A model generated the notes under the pieces. It was not told where the DNA came from. It saw only the letters and a list, made by a program, of their open reading frames with translations, and did no database searches. This document shows, one piece after another, positions 28,397 through 36,695 of a stretch of 47,400 nucleotides of DNA. The first letter of the stretch is position 1. Every line of letters starts with the position of its first letter. The position numbers and the translations under genes are program-made. The DNA is from Pseudomonadota bacterium (GTDB lineage: Bacteria; Pseudomonadota; Alphaproteobacteria; Rhizobiales; Hyphomicrobiaceae): NCBI GenBank assembly GCA_018242215.1, contig JAFECG010000011.1, forward strand, positions 1-47,400. The letters run 5' to 3'.

Positions 28397-29113
28397 TCAG
28401 ATGCCGGCGGCGATCTGCCAATCGGTCCCCGGTATCGGCGTGCCCGCGTCGGCCGAGCGCAGGACCCCGCCCATCAGCGCGCCGGAGTTCGTGGCAATGA
28501 CTATTCCCTCGCGATTGACGACGCTCGTGGGTTTGGGAAGCCGCAGCAGATGCGATTGCCAGAGGGACTGAAGCTTTCCCACAAGGACATCGAGAACGAC
28601 AAGCCCGACCTTCGCGCCGCCGTAGTTCACGCTGTGTCCAAGCGTCACCACGTATGCATTCGTTCCGCTGTGGTCGACGTATGGCCCATAGATGTGACAC
28701 GTATCGTCAACGATGGATTCGATCCACCAGCGCGTCGCCGTATAGTCATAGAAATCGAGGCCGGTCGGCCTCGTTCCGACTTGCAAGGGGCGCAGGTTGC
28801 GGGACTTCTTGCCGCCATACCACCATAGAAGACCAGGGCCATCGAAAACGTTGGGGTTGGCAGCGAAGCCCATGCCGAGCAGCGGCGTGCTTGGCTCCGA
28901 GAGCTCGCTTCGAACCACTTTGTAGATCGGGTCGAGACGTTTGAGCTCGCAACCGAGCCGTGGCTGCTGCTTTGCAAGTTCCTTCAGAACGGCAGCGTGG
29001 ACCGCGTCATTTACGGCCACCAGCTGCGAGATCGTGCCCGAAACCGCATTGAGCAATTCAGCTCCCGCTAGCGCGGGATCAACCTCTTTCGGTTTTCCTA
29101 TCGGTGGCATCAT
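28397..29113 (-). CDS. Soluble Cache (PDC) sensor-domain protein
   Basis: A 238-residue protein with no signal peptide, membrane helix, kinase or DNA-binding domain. The core resembles a dCache-like ligand-binding fold: DYTATRWWIESIVDD, YGPYVDHSGTNAYVVTLGHS, KVGLVVLDVLVGKLQSLW, PTSVVNREGIVIATNS. Cache domains normally face the periplasm in chemoreceptors and kinases, so a cytoplasmic free-standing one is unusual. Its start lies 35 bases inside the 3' end of the GntR gene, so the two are translated together. It may bind the cluster's substrate and modulate the regulator, which is inference. Confidence 0.75.
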   Translation of the reverse strand: MMPPIGKPKEVDPALAGAELLNAVSGTISQLVAVNDAVHAAVLKELAKQQPRLGCELKRLDPIYKVVRSELSEPSTPLLGMGFAANPNVFDGPGLLWWYGGKKSRNLRPLQVGTRPTGLDFYDYTATRWWIESIVDDTCHIYGPYVDHSGTNAYVVTLGHSVNYGGAKVGLVVLDVLVGKLQSLWQSHLLRLPKPTSVVNREGIVIATNSGALMGGVLRSADAGTPIPGTDWQIAAGI

Positions 29114-29864
29114 CGTCCAAGAGTTCCATCCGAAACTGAATCAATTGGTTCAACGCCGTGGAAATGTGCCTTTCTGCGATTTGTCTTGCCGCAGTCCCGT
29201 CCAAGGCCGCAATAGCGTCAACCAGCTCTCGATGATCGCTTGCCGCTGTATCCTGTGTTTGCGTTTCCGCTCCCGGCAGCCACAGAAGCGGGGCAACGGT
29301 AGTTTGAATTTCGAGTTCGGCTTTTGTCAACTTCGCTGAGCGCGTCGCCGCAGCGACCTCCATGTGGAACCACAGGTCAGCCCGAGCCGCCTCGGGGGGA
29401 GTGGCCGAAGTCTTCACGGCGAGGGCGGCCCCATGCAGATGATCGATGGTCGATCCACGAACCCGTTCGGCTGCGAGCTGGGCGATGCCGCCGCCGATCA
29501 CCGTGCTATGGTCACGCAGATCGCGAAGATCGTCCAAACTGAATTCCTTGAGATGCTGCACCGGCTGTGTCTGCAGTCGCTGCTTCGGACGCCTGACGAA
29601 ATTTCCGCCACCGCGCCCCCTTCGCGTTTCCAGCAGGCCCATGGATCTAAGATCGGCTAGCGCTATTCGCAGCGTCACCGTCGAAACACTCAGCTGGGCC
29701 GCGAGGTCGCTCTCGCTCGGGAGCTGCGTGCCGTCTTCGAGGAAGCCAAGTTCTATCGCCTGCTGGAGGCGCCGCGTGATGGTGGCTTGGCGTCCTCCAC
29801 TTTCGAGAGGCCCGAGAAACGCATCTTGGATTGCGCGCGAGACCGGCGGATTTTTAAGGATCAC
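29079..29864 (-). CDS. GntR/FadR-family regulator (FCD domain)
   Basis: A transcription factor of 261 residues from the chosen start. The N-terminal winged helix-turn-helix (ITRRLQQAIELGFLEDGTQL, PSESDLAAQLSVSTVTLRIA, GLLETRRGRGGGNFV) is followed by an all-helical FCD-type effector domain from about residue 115 (HLKEFSLDDLRDLRDHSTVI, LWFHMEVAAATRSAKLTKAE). GTG at 29864 is preferred because GGGAGAAG precedes it; a TTG at 29900 in the same frame lacks a ribosome site. It is divergent from the permease and probably controls the surrounding amine cluster. Confidence 0.88.
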   Translation of the reverse strand: MILKNPPVSRAIQDAFLGPLESGGRQATITRRLQQAIELGFLEDGTQLPSESDLAAQLSVSTVTLRIALADLRSMGLLETRRGRGGGNFVRRPKQRLQTQPVQHLKEFSLDDLRDLRDHSTVIGGGIAQLAAERVRGSTIDHLHGAALAVKTSATPPEAARADLWFHMEVAAATRSAKLTKAELEIQTTVAPLLWLPGAETQTQDTAASDHRELVDAIAALDGTAARQIAERHISTALNQLIQFRMELLDDDATDRKTERG

Positions 29865-29892
29865 CAAACTTCTCCCGTCTCGCGTCTTAAAT

Positions 29893-29922
29893 GTTGACAA
29901 CTAGTTATATATGTTTTACAAG
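29893..29922. promoter_or_regulatory. Candidate promoter/operator between GntR gene and permease
   Basis: On the plus strand TTGACA (29894-29899) and TACAAG (29917-29922) are 17 bases apart. Between them lie AACTAGTT, an 8-bp palindrome, and TTTTACAAG. The A/T-rich patch lies just upstream of the GntR start and is a reasonable binding site for the regulator, though the permease start is 534 bases further on. Confidence 0.35.
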
Positions 29923-30455
29923 ATTATCGAAAATGCGGTTGTTCCCTGCTCGGGGGTCCGGGAATGCGTCCAAGCCCGTATTTGCAAAGCGGCGTGAGAT
30001 CGATTTCATTAGCCGTCTCAAAATGTTTTCCCTGTGAAGACCGCCCTTATCGAGCGCATAGCGCGGGTTCTCCATGACTCGAGATTCCCGAAACACAGCC
30101 GCGCCGGCATACCACGCCCTAAAACATTTAGAAGCTGGTTTCAAAGTTTATAGAAGGGCCAGTCCGCATGCCGCAATCGACAGTCGGCATTTGGAGCGCA
30201 GCTGTCAGCTATGGCGGCCGGAGTTCCGCCGGGCAATAGGGCGTGATGTTCAGATCGAAAATAGGGTGCATTCGCGGTTCGCGGCGACATCCTTTGCCGC
30301 GCCGGCCGATCTCAAAGAAAGCCTTTCAACCACCTGCGAGAGTACCCGGAAAGGGTCGGCAGGTCGATGACCAACAACAGGATCTCGTTGGAAAGGAAAT
30401 AACTCGGGAGAACTTCAATCGAACGCATTGTCTCGAAAACAGGACCAGGGCCGCT
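29923..30455. other. Long leader or gene-free interval before the permease
   Basis: No gene is supported. The permease reading frame is open back to 30243, but the extra 71 codons have no family match. No riboswitch or RNA was recognised. Confidence 0.4.
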
Positions 30456-31955
30456 ATGTCGAACAAACTCAGCACTCCCGATTCGGATTCGGATCAGCTT
30501 CGAAAGCTAGGATACACGCCGCGATTCGATCGCAACATGACGTTCCTAGAGAACTTTTCTCTGGGATTCACGTACCTGTCGCCGATGGTCGGCGTCTATG
30601 CCGTCCTCGTGCTCGGTCTAACGGCCGGCGGCCCGATGATGATATGGACCTATCTCGTCGCTGGAATTGGCCAGCTGTTCGTTGCGATGGTCTTTGGCGA
30701 GATCGTCTCGCAGTTCCCGATTGCCGGCGGCATCTATCCCTGGTCGCGTCGCTTAGTCGGAAGGAGATGGTCGTGGATCGCAGGCTGGGTCTACGGCTGG
30801 GCGCTATTCGCTACAGTCGCCGCCATCTCGACCGGCGCCGGACCGTTTCTCTGTTCTCTGATCGGTTCGGCCGTCACTCCGGAAATCACGACCGTTACCG
30901 CCATCGTCATGGTCATCATCGGCGCTTTCGCCAATCTCAGGGGCACCAAATTTCTAGCGCACGTGGCGAAGGCCGGATTCTATTGCGAGATGGTCGGCGC
31001 GCTCGGCGTCGGCCTCTATCTCTTGATCTTCCACCGGATCCAACCGTTGAACGTGATATTCAGCACATTCAATATCGAGCAGGGAGGATCATATCTTCCG
31101 GCATTTCTCGCCGCTTCACTAGCCGGTCTTTACGCGATCTACGGTTTTGAGGCCTGCGGCGACGTCGCCGAGGAGACCCCAGACCCCGGTCGGCGCATTC
31201 CGCTAGCCATGCGGACCACGATCATCGCCGGCACTTTGGTTTGTCTCGTAATCTGTCTCGGCTTGATATTGGCAATGCCCAATCTTGCAGATGTCGTGGC
31301 CGGCAAAGATCCGGATCCGATGGGGACACTACTGAATTCGGCGTTTGGACCGTTCGGCTCAAAAATTGTTGAGTGCATCATCCTCATTACCTTCATGTCG
31401 TGCCTGATCAGCCCGTTGGCCGCCTCTGGACGACTGATGTTCTCTTACGCGAGGGATGAGATGATTATCGGGAGTAGCCATATCTCGCGCCTGTCTCCCA
31501 AGACGCACGCGCCCAGCGTGGCGATTCTTATCGGCAGTATCGCGGCGATCCTGATCGTGAGCATCGGCTTCTTCGCGGCGAACGCGCTGACCATCGTCGT
31601 GAGCTTCGCGACCGCTGGAATATACTTCGCCTATCTGATGGTGATCGCCGGCGCACTGTTCGCGCGCTCACGAGGATGGAAGCCCTCAGGCAAATTCAAC
31701 CTCGGGAGCGCGGGCATTCTGGTCAACATCATAGCGCTGTTTTGGACGGCGGGCGCGATCATCAATCTTGCGTGGCCGCGCACGCCCGATCAGCCGTGGT
31801 TCCTGAACTATGCAACTGCCTTGGGGCTCGTGTGCGTTCTCGTGGCGGGATTTGTATACATGATCACGGCGCAACCCTACGCTCGCGGAGACGCGCCAGA
31901 GGGCGACGCCTGGAACGGCGTGCCGTTAGCGGCGGAGGGCGCGCATCTTAACTGA
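30456..31955 (+). CDS. APC-superfamily amino acid/polyamine permease
   Basis: A 499-residue inner-membrane transporter with about 12 hydrophobic helices. APC landmarks are FSLGFTYLSPMVGVYA in helix 1, EIVSQFPIAGGIYPWSRRLV, GFEACGDVAEETPDP, and SGRLMFSYARDEMI. It should import an amine or amino acid by proton or sodium symport. The ATG at 30456 begins the usual hydrophilic N-terminus (MSNKLSTPDSDSDQL). It is divergent from the GntR/Cache pair and is the natural uptake system for the cluster's amine substrate. Confidence 0.9.
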   Translation: MSNKLSTPDSDSDQLRKLGYTPRFDRNMTFLENFSLGFTYLSPMVGVYAVLVLGLTAGGPMMIWTYLVAGIGQLFVAMVFGEIVSQFPIAGGIYPWSRRLVGRRWSWIAGWVYGWALFATVAAISTGAGPFLCSLIGSAVTPEITTVTAIVMVIIGAFANLRGTKFLAHVAKAGFYCEMVGALGVGLYLLIFHRIQPLNVIFSTFNIEQGGSYLPAFLAASLAGLYAIYGFEACGDVAEETPDPGRRIPLAMRTTIIAGTLVCLVICLGLILAMPNLADVVAGKDPDPMGTLLNSAFGPFGSKIVECIILITFMSCLISPLAASGRLMFSYARDEMIIGSSHISRLSPKTHAPSVAILIGSIAAILIVSIGFFAANALTIVVSFATAGIYFAYLMVIAGALFARSRGWKPSGKFNLGSAGILVNIIALFWTAGAIINLAWPRTPDQPWFLNYATALGLVCVLVAGFVYMITAQPYARGDAPEGDAWNGVPLAAEGAHLN

Positions 31956-32106
31956 GGGCTTCCGTGAAAGCTCGTCTTGTTGGCGGCGGGGGCGTCATGT
32001 TTTTTGGGAACTGCCGAGCTCGAATAGAGGAATGATGGAATCTTCTGTCGGAGCTAAAGCAGACGTTATCGAAAGCAGAGTCAGCGGTTTGACCAATGTG
32101 CCATAG

Positions 32107-32232
32107 AATGACCGCTTTCTCGGCATCTCGACATCGCTCGCAACGTCCTAGAAGCGGAAATAAGACGATGATCGACCCAAGCGGACTCCAGTGAACCGAC
32201 CAAGGTCCGCATTAAGACGCCAAGCGGTCATT
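32107..32232. repeat. 126-bp element with perfect 11-bp inverted ends
   Basis: The left end AATGACCGCTT (32107-32117) and right end AAGCGGTCATT (32222-32232) are perfect inverted repeats. The first 47 bases after AATG match the repeat at 17509-17555 with two differences. It has no coding capacity, so it behaves like a miniature inverted-repeat element. A minimal stem-loop with the same ends is at 36356-36377. Confidence 0.75.
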
Positions 32233-32245
32233 ATCGAAGCGACGG

Positions 32246-32275
32246 CAATAGCGGCTAATGACCCGAAGCAGACAT
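32246..32275. repeat. Second dispersed short repeat family
   Basis: The 30 bases run CAATAGCGGCTAATGACCCG and on to AAGCAGACAT. Parts recur at 9802-9815 and 17436-17450 (left half) and at 15503-15520 and 36433-36450 (right half). The halves together suggest a palindrome-like consensus with AATGTC and GACATT ends. Confidence 0.55.
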
Positions 32276-32397
32276 CGGCCGTTCCCCACGAAGGGCCACA
32301 GGCCGACCTTGCCGAATGCAACAGCTGAGCATCAATCACGAGCGCACGCCCGCTTCCAATCGCATCGACCACCGTCAATGCGTTTCGTAGGGCCTTC

Positions 32398-33039
32398 TCA
32401 ACTCTTCGGTAGGCGGAGGACGCCCAATTGCGCAACCAGTAAGTTCCGATGCTTTGGCTCGACGAAGCCAAGCAGCAGAGTGGCGGCGACGCCGCGAGCG
32501 CGGGTCGTCAGCTCCACATCGGCAATTTCGCCTGCCGTCCAGAAAGACAGAACGCCGCGAAAGGCAATAGCGAGTTCGCCAGGAAGGAGAGCCAACGCCA
32601 GGGGCCGGGTCGCCGGCGAAAATCCTCGTCCATCGCCGAGGGCTTCCGCCCACAGAACTCCGGATCGCGACGAGACATCGCTAGACTCGTCACTTGGAGC
32701 GCCGATCGCTGCCATGACGGCACGATTTACGGTGGGCGCGGCTAGCATGACTGATGCCGCGATATCGACAGCGAGAAAGACGCGTGCCACAGCCGTATCC
32801 GGGTGTGAAGCCCGTGCAAACTGCTCCTGCATCGAGACGATGCGGCGTGTCGAAAGTGCCAGCATGATCGCGGCCTTGCTGCCGAACTGATTGAAAGGCG
32901 TCGCAAAACTCAACCCGGCCTCTTCAGCCAGCTCACGCATGGAGAACGCTGCACTTCCCTCAGCGAGAAGGCGTTCGGCGGCGTCCAGTACACGATCCCG
33001 GGTCGACGGTTTGGGCTGCGAGGTCTTGTCACGGTTCAT
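32398..33039 (-). CDS. TetR-family regulator
   Basis: A 213-residue repressor with an N-terminal TetR helix-turn-helix (TRDRVLDAAERLLAEGSAAF, SMRELAEEAGLSFATPFNQF, KAAIMLALS) and a helical ligand domain. It is divergent from the SDR gene at 33094. A perfect 20-bp palindrome lies six bases before its ATG, so it probably represses itself and the SDR. The ligand is unknown. Confidence 0.92.
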   Translation of the reverse strand: MNRDKTSQPKPSTRDRVLDAAERLLAEGSAAFSMRELAEEAGLSFATPFNQFGSKAAIMLALSTRRIVSMQEQFARASHPDTAVARVFLAVDIAASVMLAAPTVNRAVMAAIGAPSDESSDVSSRSGVLWAEALGDGRGFSPATRPLALALLPGELAIAFRGVLSFWTAGEIADVELTTRARGVAATLLLGFVEPKHRNLLVAQLGVLRLPKS

Positions 33040-33044
33040 CTGAG

Positions 33045-33064
33045 ATTTATATCATGATATAAAT
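33045..33064. promoter_or_regulatory. Perfect 20-bp palindrome, probable TetR operator
   Basis: ATTTATATCATGATATAAAT is a perfect palindrome centred at 33054/33055, in the 54-bp gap between the divergent TetR and SDR genes. Size and position are typical of an operator for the adjacent repressor. Confidence 0.85.
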
Positions 33065-33093
33065 TGGCAGCCAAGTTGCTGTAGGAGTTTGTT

Positions 33094-33993
33094 ATGCCCC
33101 AATCGAAAACGTTTCTCATCACCGGCGTCAGCTCCGGCCTTGGTCGCGCATTTGCCACCGGCGCTCTCGCGGCCGGTCACCGCGTGATTGGCACGGTTCG
33201 TCACACCGATGATGCGAGGACGTTCGGCGCGTCGAAGGGTGCCTTCCCACTCCTGCTCGACGTTACAGACTATGCGGCGATTCCGGAGGCTGTGCGGAAT
33301 GCTGAGCAGTCGGTCGGACCGATAGATGTGCTGGTGAACAACGCGGGCTATGGCCACGAGGGCGTTCTTGAGGAATCGTCGATGGACGAGCTGCAACGGC
33401 AGTTCGCCGCCAACGTGTTCGGCGCGGTCGCCATGATCAAGGCGGTACTCCCCGGCATGCGCCAACGGCGGCGCGGCCACATTGTGAACGTAACCTCGAT
33501 GGGTGGTTTCATCACCCTGCCGGGAATAACCTTTTATTGCGGTAGCAAATTCGCGCTCGAAGGAATTTCCGAGGCTCTCAGCAAAGAGGTCTCCTCATTC
33601 GGCATTCACGTGACCGCCTTAGCACCCGGCCAATTCCGCACCGAGTGGGCAGGTCGTTCGATGGATCGGACGCCGCGCAGCATTGCCGACTACGACGCGG
33701 TGATGAATCCGATCCGCGCAGGGCGGCAGGCAAAGAGCGGCAACCAGCCGGGCGATCCTGACAAAGCAGCTCAGGCGCTTCTGCAAATTATCAACGCCAA
33801 AAACCCGCCGACCCAGCTGTTTCTAGGCGAAGACGCGGTCGGGCTCGTAGCGGAAAAACTGGAACGGATGAAGAGTGAAATGGCGGCTTGGGATGCTCTC
33901 TCGCGCTCGACAAACTTTGCATCATCTTCCCCCTGCACGGACGGTGAGCGCGTCAACTCACACTTCGCCAATCGAATAGAAAAGATGCCTTGA
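33094..33993 (+). CDS. SDR-family oxidoreductase with an abnormal C-terminal tail
   Basis: A 299-residue classical SDR: ITGVSSGLGRAFA for the cofactor, NNAGYGHEGVLEE, serine in NVTSMGGFIT, YxxxK in FYCGSKFALEG, and ALAPGQFRTEWAGRS. TAGGAG precedes the ATG. Family members end near AAWDALSRSTxFA at about residue 277. Here about 22 unrelated residues follow (SSSPCTDGERVNS...), and this tail overlaps an opposite-strand frame. The original stop was probably lost in a rearrangement. The gene is likely under control of the divergent TetR. Confidence 0.88.
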   Translation: MPQSKTFLITGVSSGLGRAFATGALAAGHRVIGTVRHTDDARTFGASKGAFPLLLDVTDYAAIPEAVRNAEQSVGPIDVLVNNAGYGHEGVLEESSMDELQRQFAANVFGAVAMIKAVLPGMRQRRRGHIVNVTSMGGFITLPGITFYCGSKFALEGISEALSKEVSSFGIHVTALAPGQFRTEWAGRSMDRTPRSIADYDAVMNPIRAGRQAKSGNQPGDPDKAAQALLQIINAKNPPTQLFLGEDAVGLVAEKLERMKSEMAAWDALSRSTNFASSSPCTDGERVNSHFANRIEKMP

Positions 33994-34484
33994 TGTTTGG
34001 AATTTCCCCGCTCGGCTAGGTGCACACGCTTGGGAGTCTGCCGGCTTGATCCGAACGATCCCGCGACGTGGGGCCCTACAACAGTCTCGAAAAACTGCGC
34101 GACCCGAGCCACGGCTTCGCGCCGCGCCGTCTCGACCAGCTCGGTCGCTTGGAAACGATTGATACCCGGCAACGCGATAATCATGTCGACGACGATGCCG
34201 TAGCCGCCTTCCGATCGCGGGCCGACGCCGACGGTCGGCGACACGCTGGTGTCGGCCGGCACCTTCGCCTTCAGCTGCTGGGCCGCGACCTTCAGTGAGC
34301 CCAGAAAGCAGGCCGAATACCCGGCCGCGAAGAGTTGCTCGGGATTGGTGCCGTCGCCGCCCGCGCCGCCGAGTTCCTTCGGCGGGGTGGGCCGGACTTC
34401 GAGGCGGCCCTCACTGGTCCGGGCAATGCCCTCGCGACCGCCGGTGGCCGTGGCCGTCGTATGATATTTTACGTCTACTGACAT
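33771..34484 (-). pseudogene. ohr: Ohr/OsmC peroxidase gene with replaced 3' end
   Basis: From ATG 34484, behind AAGGAG, the protein begins as organic hydroperoxide resistance protein: VKYHTTATATGGREGIAR, PPKELGGAGGDGTNPEQLFA, GYSACFLGSLK with the peroxidatic cysteine. After ATELVETA (about residue 120) the expected ending with the second catalytic cysteine (CPYSNATRGN) is missing. An unrelated frame runs on for over 100 codons into the antisense of the SDR gene. The missing second cysteine should abolish thiol-peroxidase turnover. The upstream promoter is also replaced, since an excisionase remnant starts 53 bases away. Confidence 0.8.
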
Positions 34485-34537
34485 GGTTTTCTCCTTGTTT
34501 GCATGTCTTTGCGCCTGCCCTCGCGGGCGCTCTGTGC

Positions 34538-34721
34538 ATGGACACGGAGACCGCGGCCCGGGTGTGCTGTCTGTCGGCGCGGACGTTAGAGGGGATGCGG
34601 GTGGATAGGAGCGGACCCGCCCTACATCAAGCTCGGGGACAGCAAGAAATCGAAGGTCATTTACCGGAGGAAGGATCTGCTGTCGTGGTTCGAGAAGCAG
34701 ACTGTGCAACCCGAACGATAA
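34538..34721 (+). pseudogene. Frameshifted excisionase-like (HTH_17) gene
   Basis: From ATG 34538 the frame reads MDTETAARVCCLSARTLEGM and RVDRSGP. One extra base in the CCCGCCC run near 34616-34622 shifts the rest, which continues as YIKLGDSKKSKVIYRRKDLL and SWFEKQ before TAA at 34719-34721. Together this is the short helix-turn-helix fold of AlpA/excisionase-type proteins used by integrative elements. Confidence 0.75.
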
Positions 34722-35228
34722 GGTTGTTTCCCGCCGAGGACCTGACTAAGAAACTGACTAATGAACGATCTGCTTGATCTCTCGCAAACCCCTTACTTTA
34801 GGGCTTTTCTAGCAAGGACTTCGTAAGGTGATGGTGCCCAGAAGAGGACTAGAACCGCCACTCTGATGTCGCGCTATGTGGCTGGCTATAAACACTTTTC
34901 TGAATTCTGTCGAGCGCTCGGATGCCGCGTTTGTTTGGTGCGTTTGTTAGGAGCGGCAGGGCGCGCGCCTCGCCTCACTTCGAGACTCTACTCGCGTCGC
35001 TCGATGCGCGAGGCCCACCCTGCATAACTTCTGAGCGGCCGGCCTCGCGCGGTTCTTGTTCGGCGGCCAGCATGGCCGCATCATTCGCACATCCACATTT
35101 TCAAAGAGCAGACGTCCATAGACATCTGGCGATGACGAAGCGCCAGCGGGGCGAAGACGAATTTGGAGCAGCCGGGGTTTGCCGGGGCGTGGCAGGAATT
35201 CAAGATTCTGTGAGAGCGCGCTCCCTGA
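34722..35228. other. Boundary region with tRNA fragment, no gene
   Basis: Apart from the tRNA-Leu 3'-end fragment, nothing recognisable was found. A short frame starting near 34867 (MSRYVAGYKHFSEFCR...) has no family match. Confidence 0.45.
34832..34861 (-). other. tRNA-Leu 3'-end fragment, probable attachment-site remnant
   Basis: On the minus strand the 30 bases run GTGGCGGTTCTAGTCCTC and then TTCTGGGCACCA. This matches the T-arm, acceptor strand and CCA end of a bacterial tRNA-Leu with about two changes (the usual form is GTGGAGGTTCGAGTCC...). No matching 5' half (GCCCAG...) lies where it should be, so this is not a complete tRNA. Such 3'-end duplicates mark the far end of elements integrated into tRNA genes. 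Given its orientation, the element should lie to the right, with the intact tRNA-Leu beyond 47400. Confidence 0.65.
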
Positions 35229-35459
35229 TCATCCGCCCCCGGTCTCGCGCCGATGGGCCGTCACCCAGGCGTCGAGGTCGGCGCGCGCGTAGAGCACGCA
35301 GGCTTTGCGGCTGGTGCCGAACTTGCTGTAGGGCGGCCCGGTCTTCAGCCGCCGCCATTCCTCGAGCGTGCCGACGCCGCGCCGGAGGTAGGTGGCGGCC
35401 TCCTTCGTCGTCAGATAGACCTTGCCCTCGAACGTATCCGGCATTCCCCATTTCCCCAT
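35229..35459 (-). CDS. Excisionase-like helix-turn-helix protein
   Basis: 76 residues from ATG 35459, behind GAGG. The HTH_17 fold is visible: KVYLTTKEAATYLRRGVGTL, EEWRRLKTGPPYSKFG, VLYARADLDAWVTAHRRE. Proteins of this size act as excisionases or AlpA-like regulators of integrated elements, or as plasmid-borne DNA-binding proteins. It resembles the pseudogene at 34538 in fold. It supports the view that the right part of the window is a mobile element. Confidence 0.75.
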   Translation of the reverse strand: MGKWGMPDTFEGKVYLTTKEAATYLRRGVGTLEEWRRLKTGPPYSKFGTSRKACVLYARADLDAWVTAHRRETGGG

Positions 35460-35534
35460 GGCCTCGCGGCGGACACTCAACAAAGCCACAGAGCCCTGCT
35501 AGTGTCACCACCTGATCAACGGCACGGACATGTC

Positions 35535-36017
35535 ATGAGCGAGACCGCCGACCTCGACGACAAGCTGGAGAAGGACAAGGCCGCGTTCGCGCGAGCCCGC
35601 ATGCTGCTGGCGGCGGCGCTGGGCACGGCCATGCCGCAGGAAGACGCGGAGGACATCTTCATCTCGCATGCGCATGAGTTCGGGGTGGACTCCGCGCTTG
35701 CAGAAGCTACAAGCAATCCCGCAGCCTTCGAGCTGGCCTCCGCGCCGAGCCAAGGCATGCTCAGCAAAATCCGTGCGCACGTGACCGAGGCCCGCGACCT
35801 CGCCGACCGCATGATGGAGCATGTGTCCGAACGCGAGAGGATCCTCATGGCGAAGGATCCGGCCCGCAAACCGCATTACATCTGGATGGGCCGCGAATTC
35901 ATCATCGACCCTAAGATGGAAACGATCACCTACGTCGACACCGGGGAAACGTTCGCCTATCTCCGCGATGACGTCAGACCGCGTGAGGATGGTCCAACGA
36001 AGGGCAAAAGCCGTTGA
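35535..36017 (+). CDS. Hypothetical cytoplasmic protein
   Basis: 160 residues from ATG 35535, mostly helical by composition. An N-terminal charged helix (DLDDKLEKDKAAFARARMLL) is followed by MPQEDAEDIFISHAHEFGVD, then ITYVDTGETFAYLRDD near the C-terminus. No family recognised. It is divergent from the excisionase-like gene with a 75-bp gap and probably belongs to the same mobile element. Confidence 0.6.
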   Translation: MSETADLDDKLEKDKAAFARARMLLAAALGTAMPQEDAEDIFISHAHEFGVDSALAEATSNPAAFELASAPSQGMLSKIRAHVTEARDLADRMMEHVSERERILMAKDPARKPHYIWMGREFIIDPKMETITYVDTGETFAYLRDDVRPREDGPTKGKSR

Positions 36018-36695
36018 GCGGAGCCCACAGCGGCGCCCGTTCCATCGAGCGGTAGCACCATCACATGTTCAGTGGGCAAGGGGGCACGGGTCTCCAACCT
36101 GATGACGGGGCCGTTTCCACCGGCTGGACCGAACGTGAACCCCAGCAGCCCGCACCGAAGATCCGGTTGCGTCACGCGTCAGCCAGTTTGTCACCGACTC
36201 CCGTGACCGTGCACCTCCGAATTTTTTGGGGGTGTCCGGTCTTTAAGTGCTCACCATTGCGAATAAAAGGTTCGAACTCCTCCGAGCTTCCTGCTCCATG
36301 TTGACCGCTCAATCCCAAGAGGCGACTTGAGCAACTGCAACATACCCGATCCATAACCGCTTCGCCGAGAAAGCGGTCATCGAGGTGACTGCACTTCGCC
36401 TCTCACTCTCAAGCAGACGGCATGACCGTACCTACCCGAAGAGCGGACATCCCGGCAAAAACGCGAAGGGCCAAAAGCTGAATTGGAACTTCCATAAGCA
36501 AAATGGAGCAGAAGCCCGGGAATATCGTGTAACAAAGACCACGATACGCACGGCCCCCTCTATCGAAGGGCGAACGCTGGCGAGCAAGTGTGACTGTGAG
36601 TGCACAGCAGACGCCGGGTGAGACTTTGATGACTTGTGGCTCGGAACCCGATGAACTAAGTAAAGAGTCGTGGTCGAAAAAGGTTTGCCCGACAC
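36018..36695. other. Gene-free interval upstream of the copper operon
   Basis: No gene. It holds a repeat stem-loop at 36356-36377 and a dispersed-repeat half at 36433-36450. The promoter of the copper operon must lie near the right end, but no canonical CueR or CsoR operator was recognised. Confidence 0.45.
36356..36377. repeat. Stem-loop with the same ends as the 32107 element
   Basis: ACCGCTT (36356-36362) and AAGCGGT (36371-36377) form a 7-bp stem with an 8-base loop, followed by CAT. The arms equal the terminal sequence of the repeat at 32107-32232. Confidence 0.6.

Noticed and set aside
34867-35022. Short frame MSRYVAGYKHFSEFCR... beside the tRNA fragment
   Set aside because: Too short, no family resemblance and no ribosome site; may be an integrase scrap but this could not be supported.
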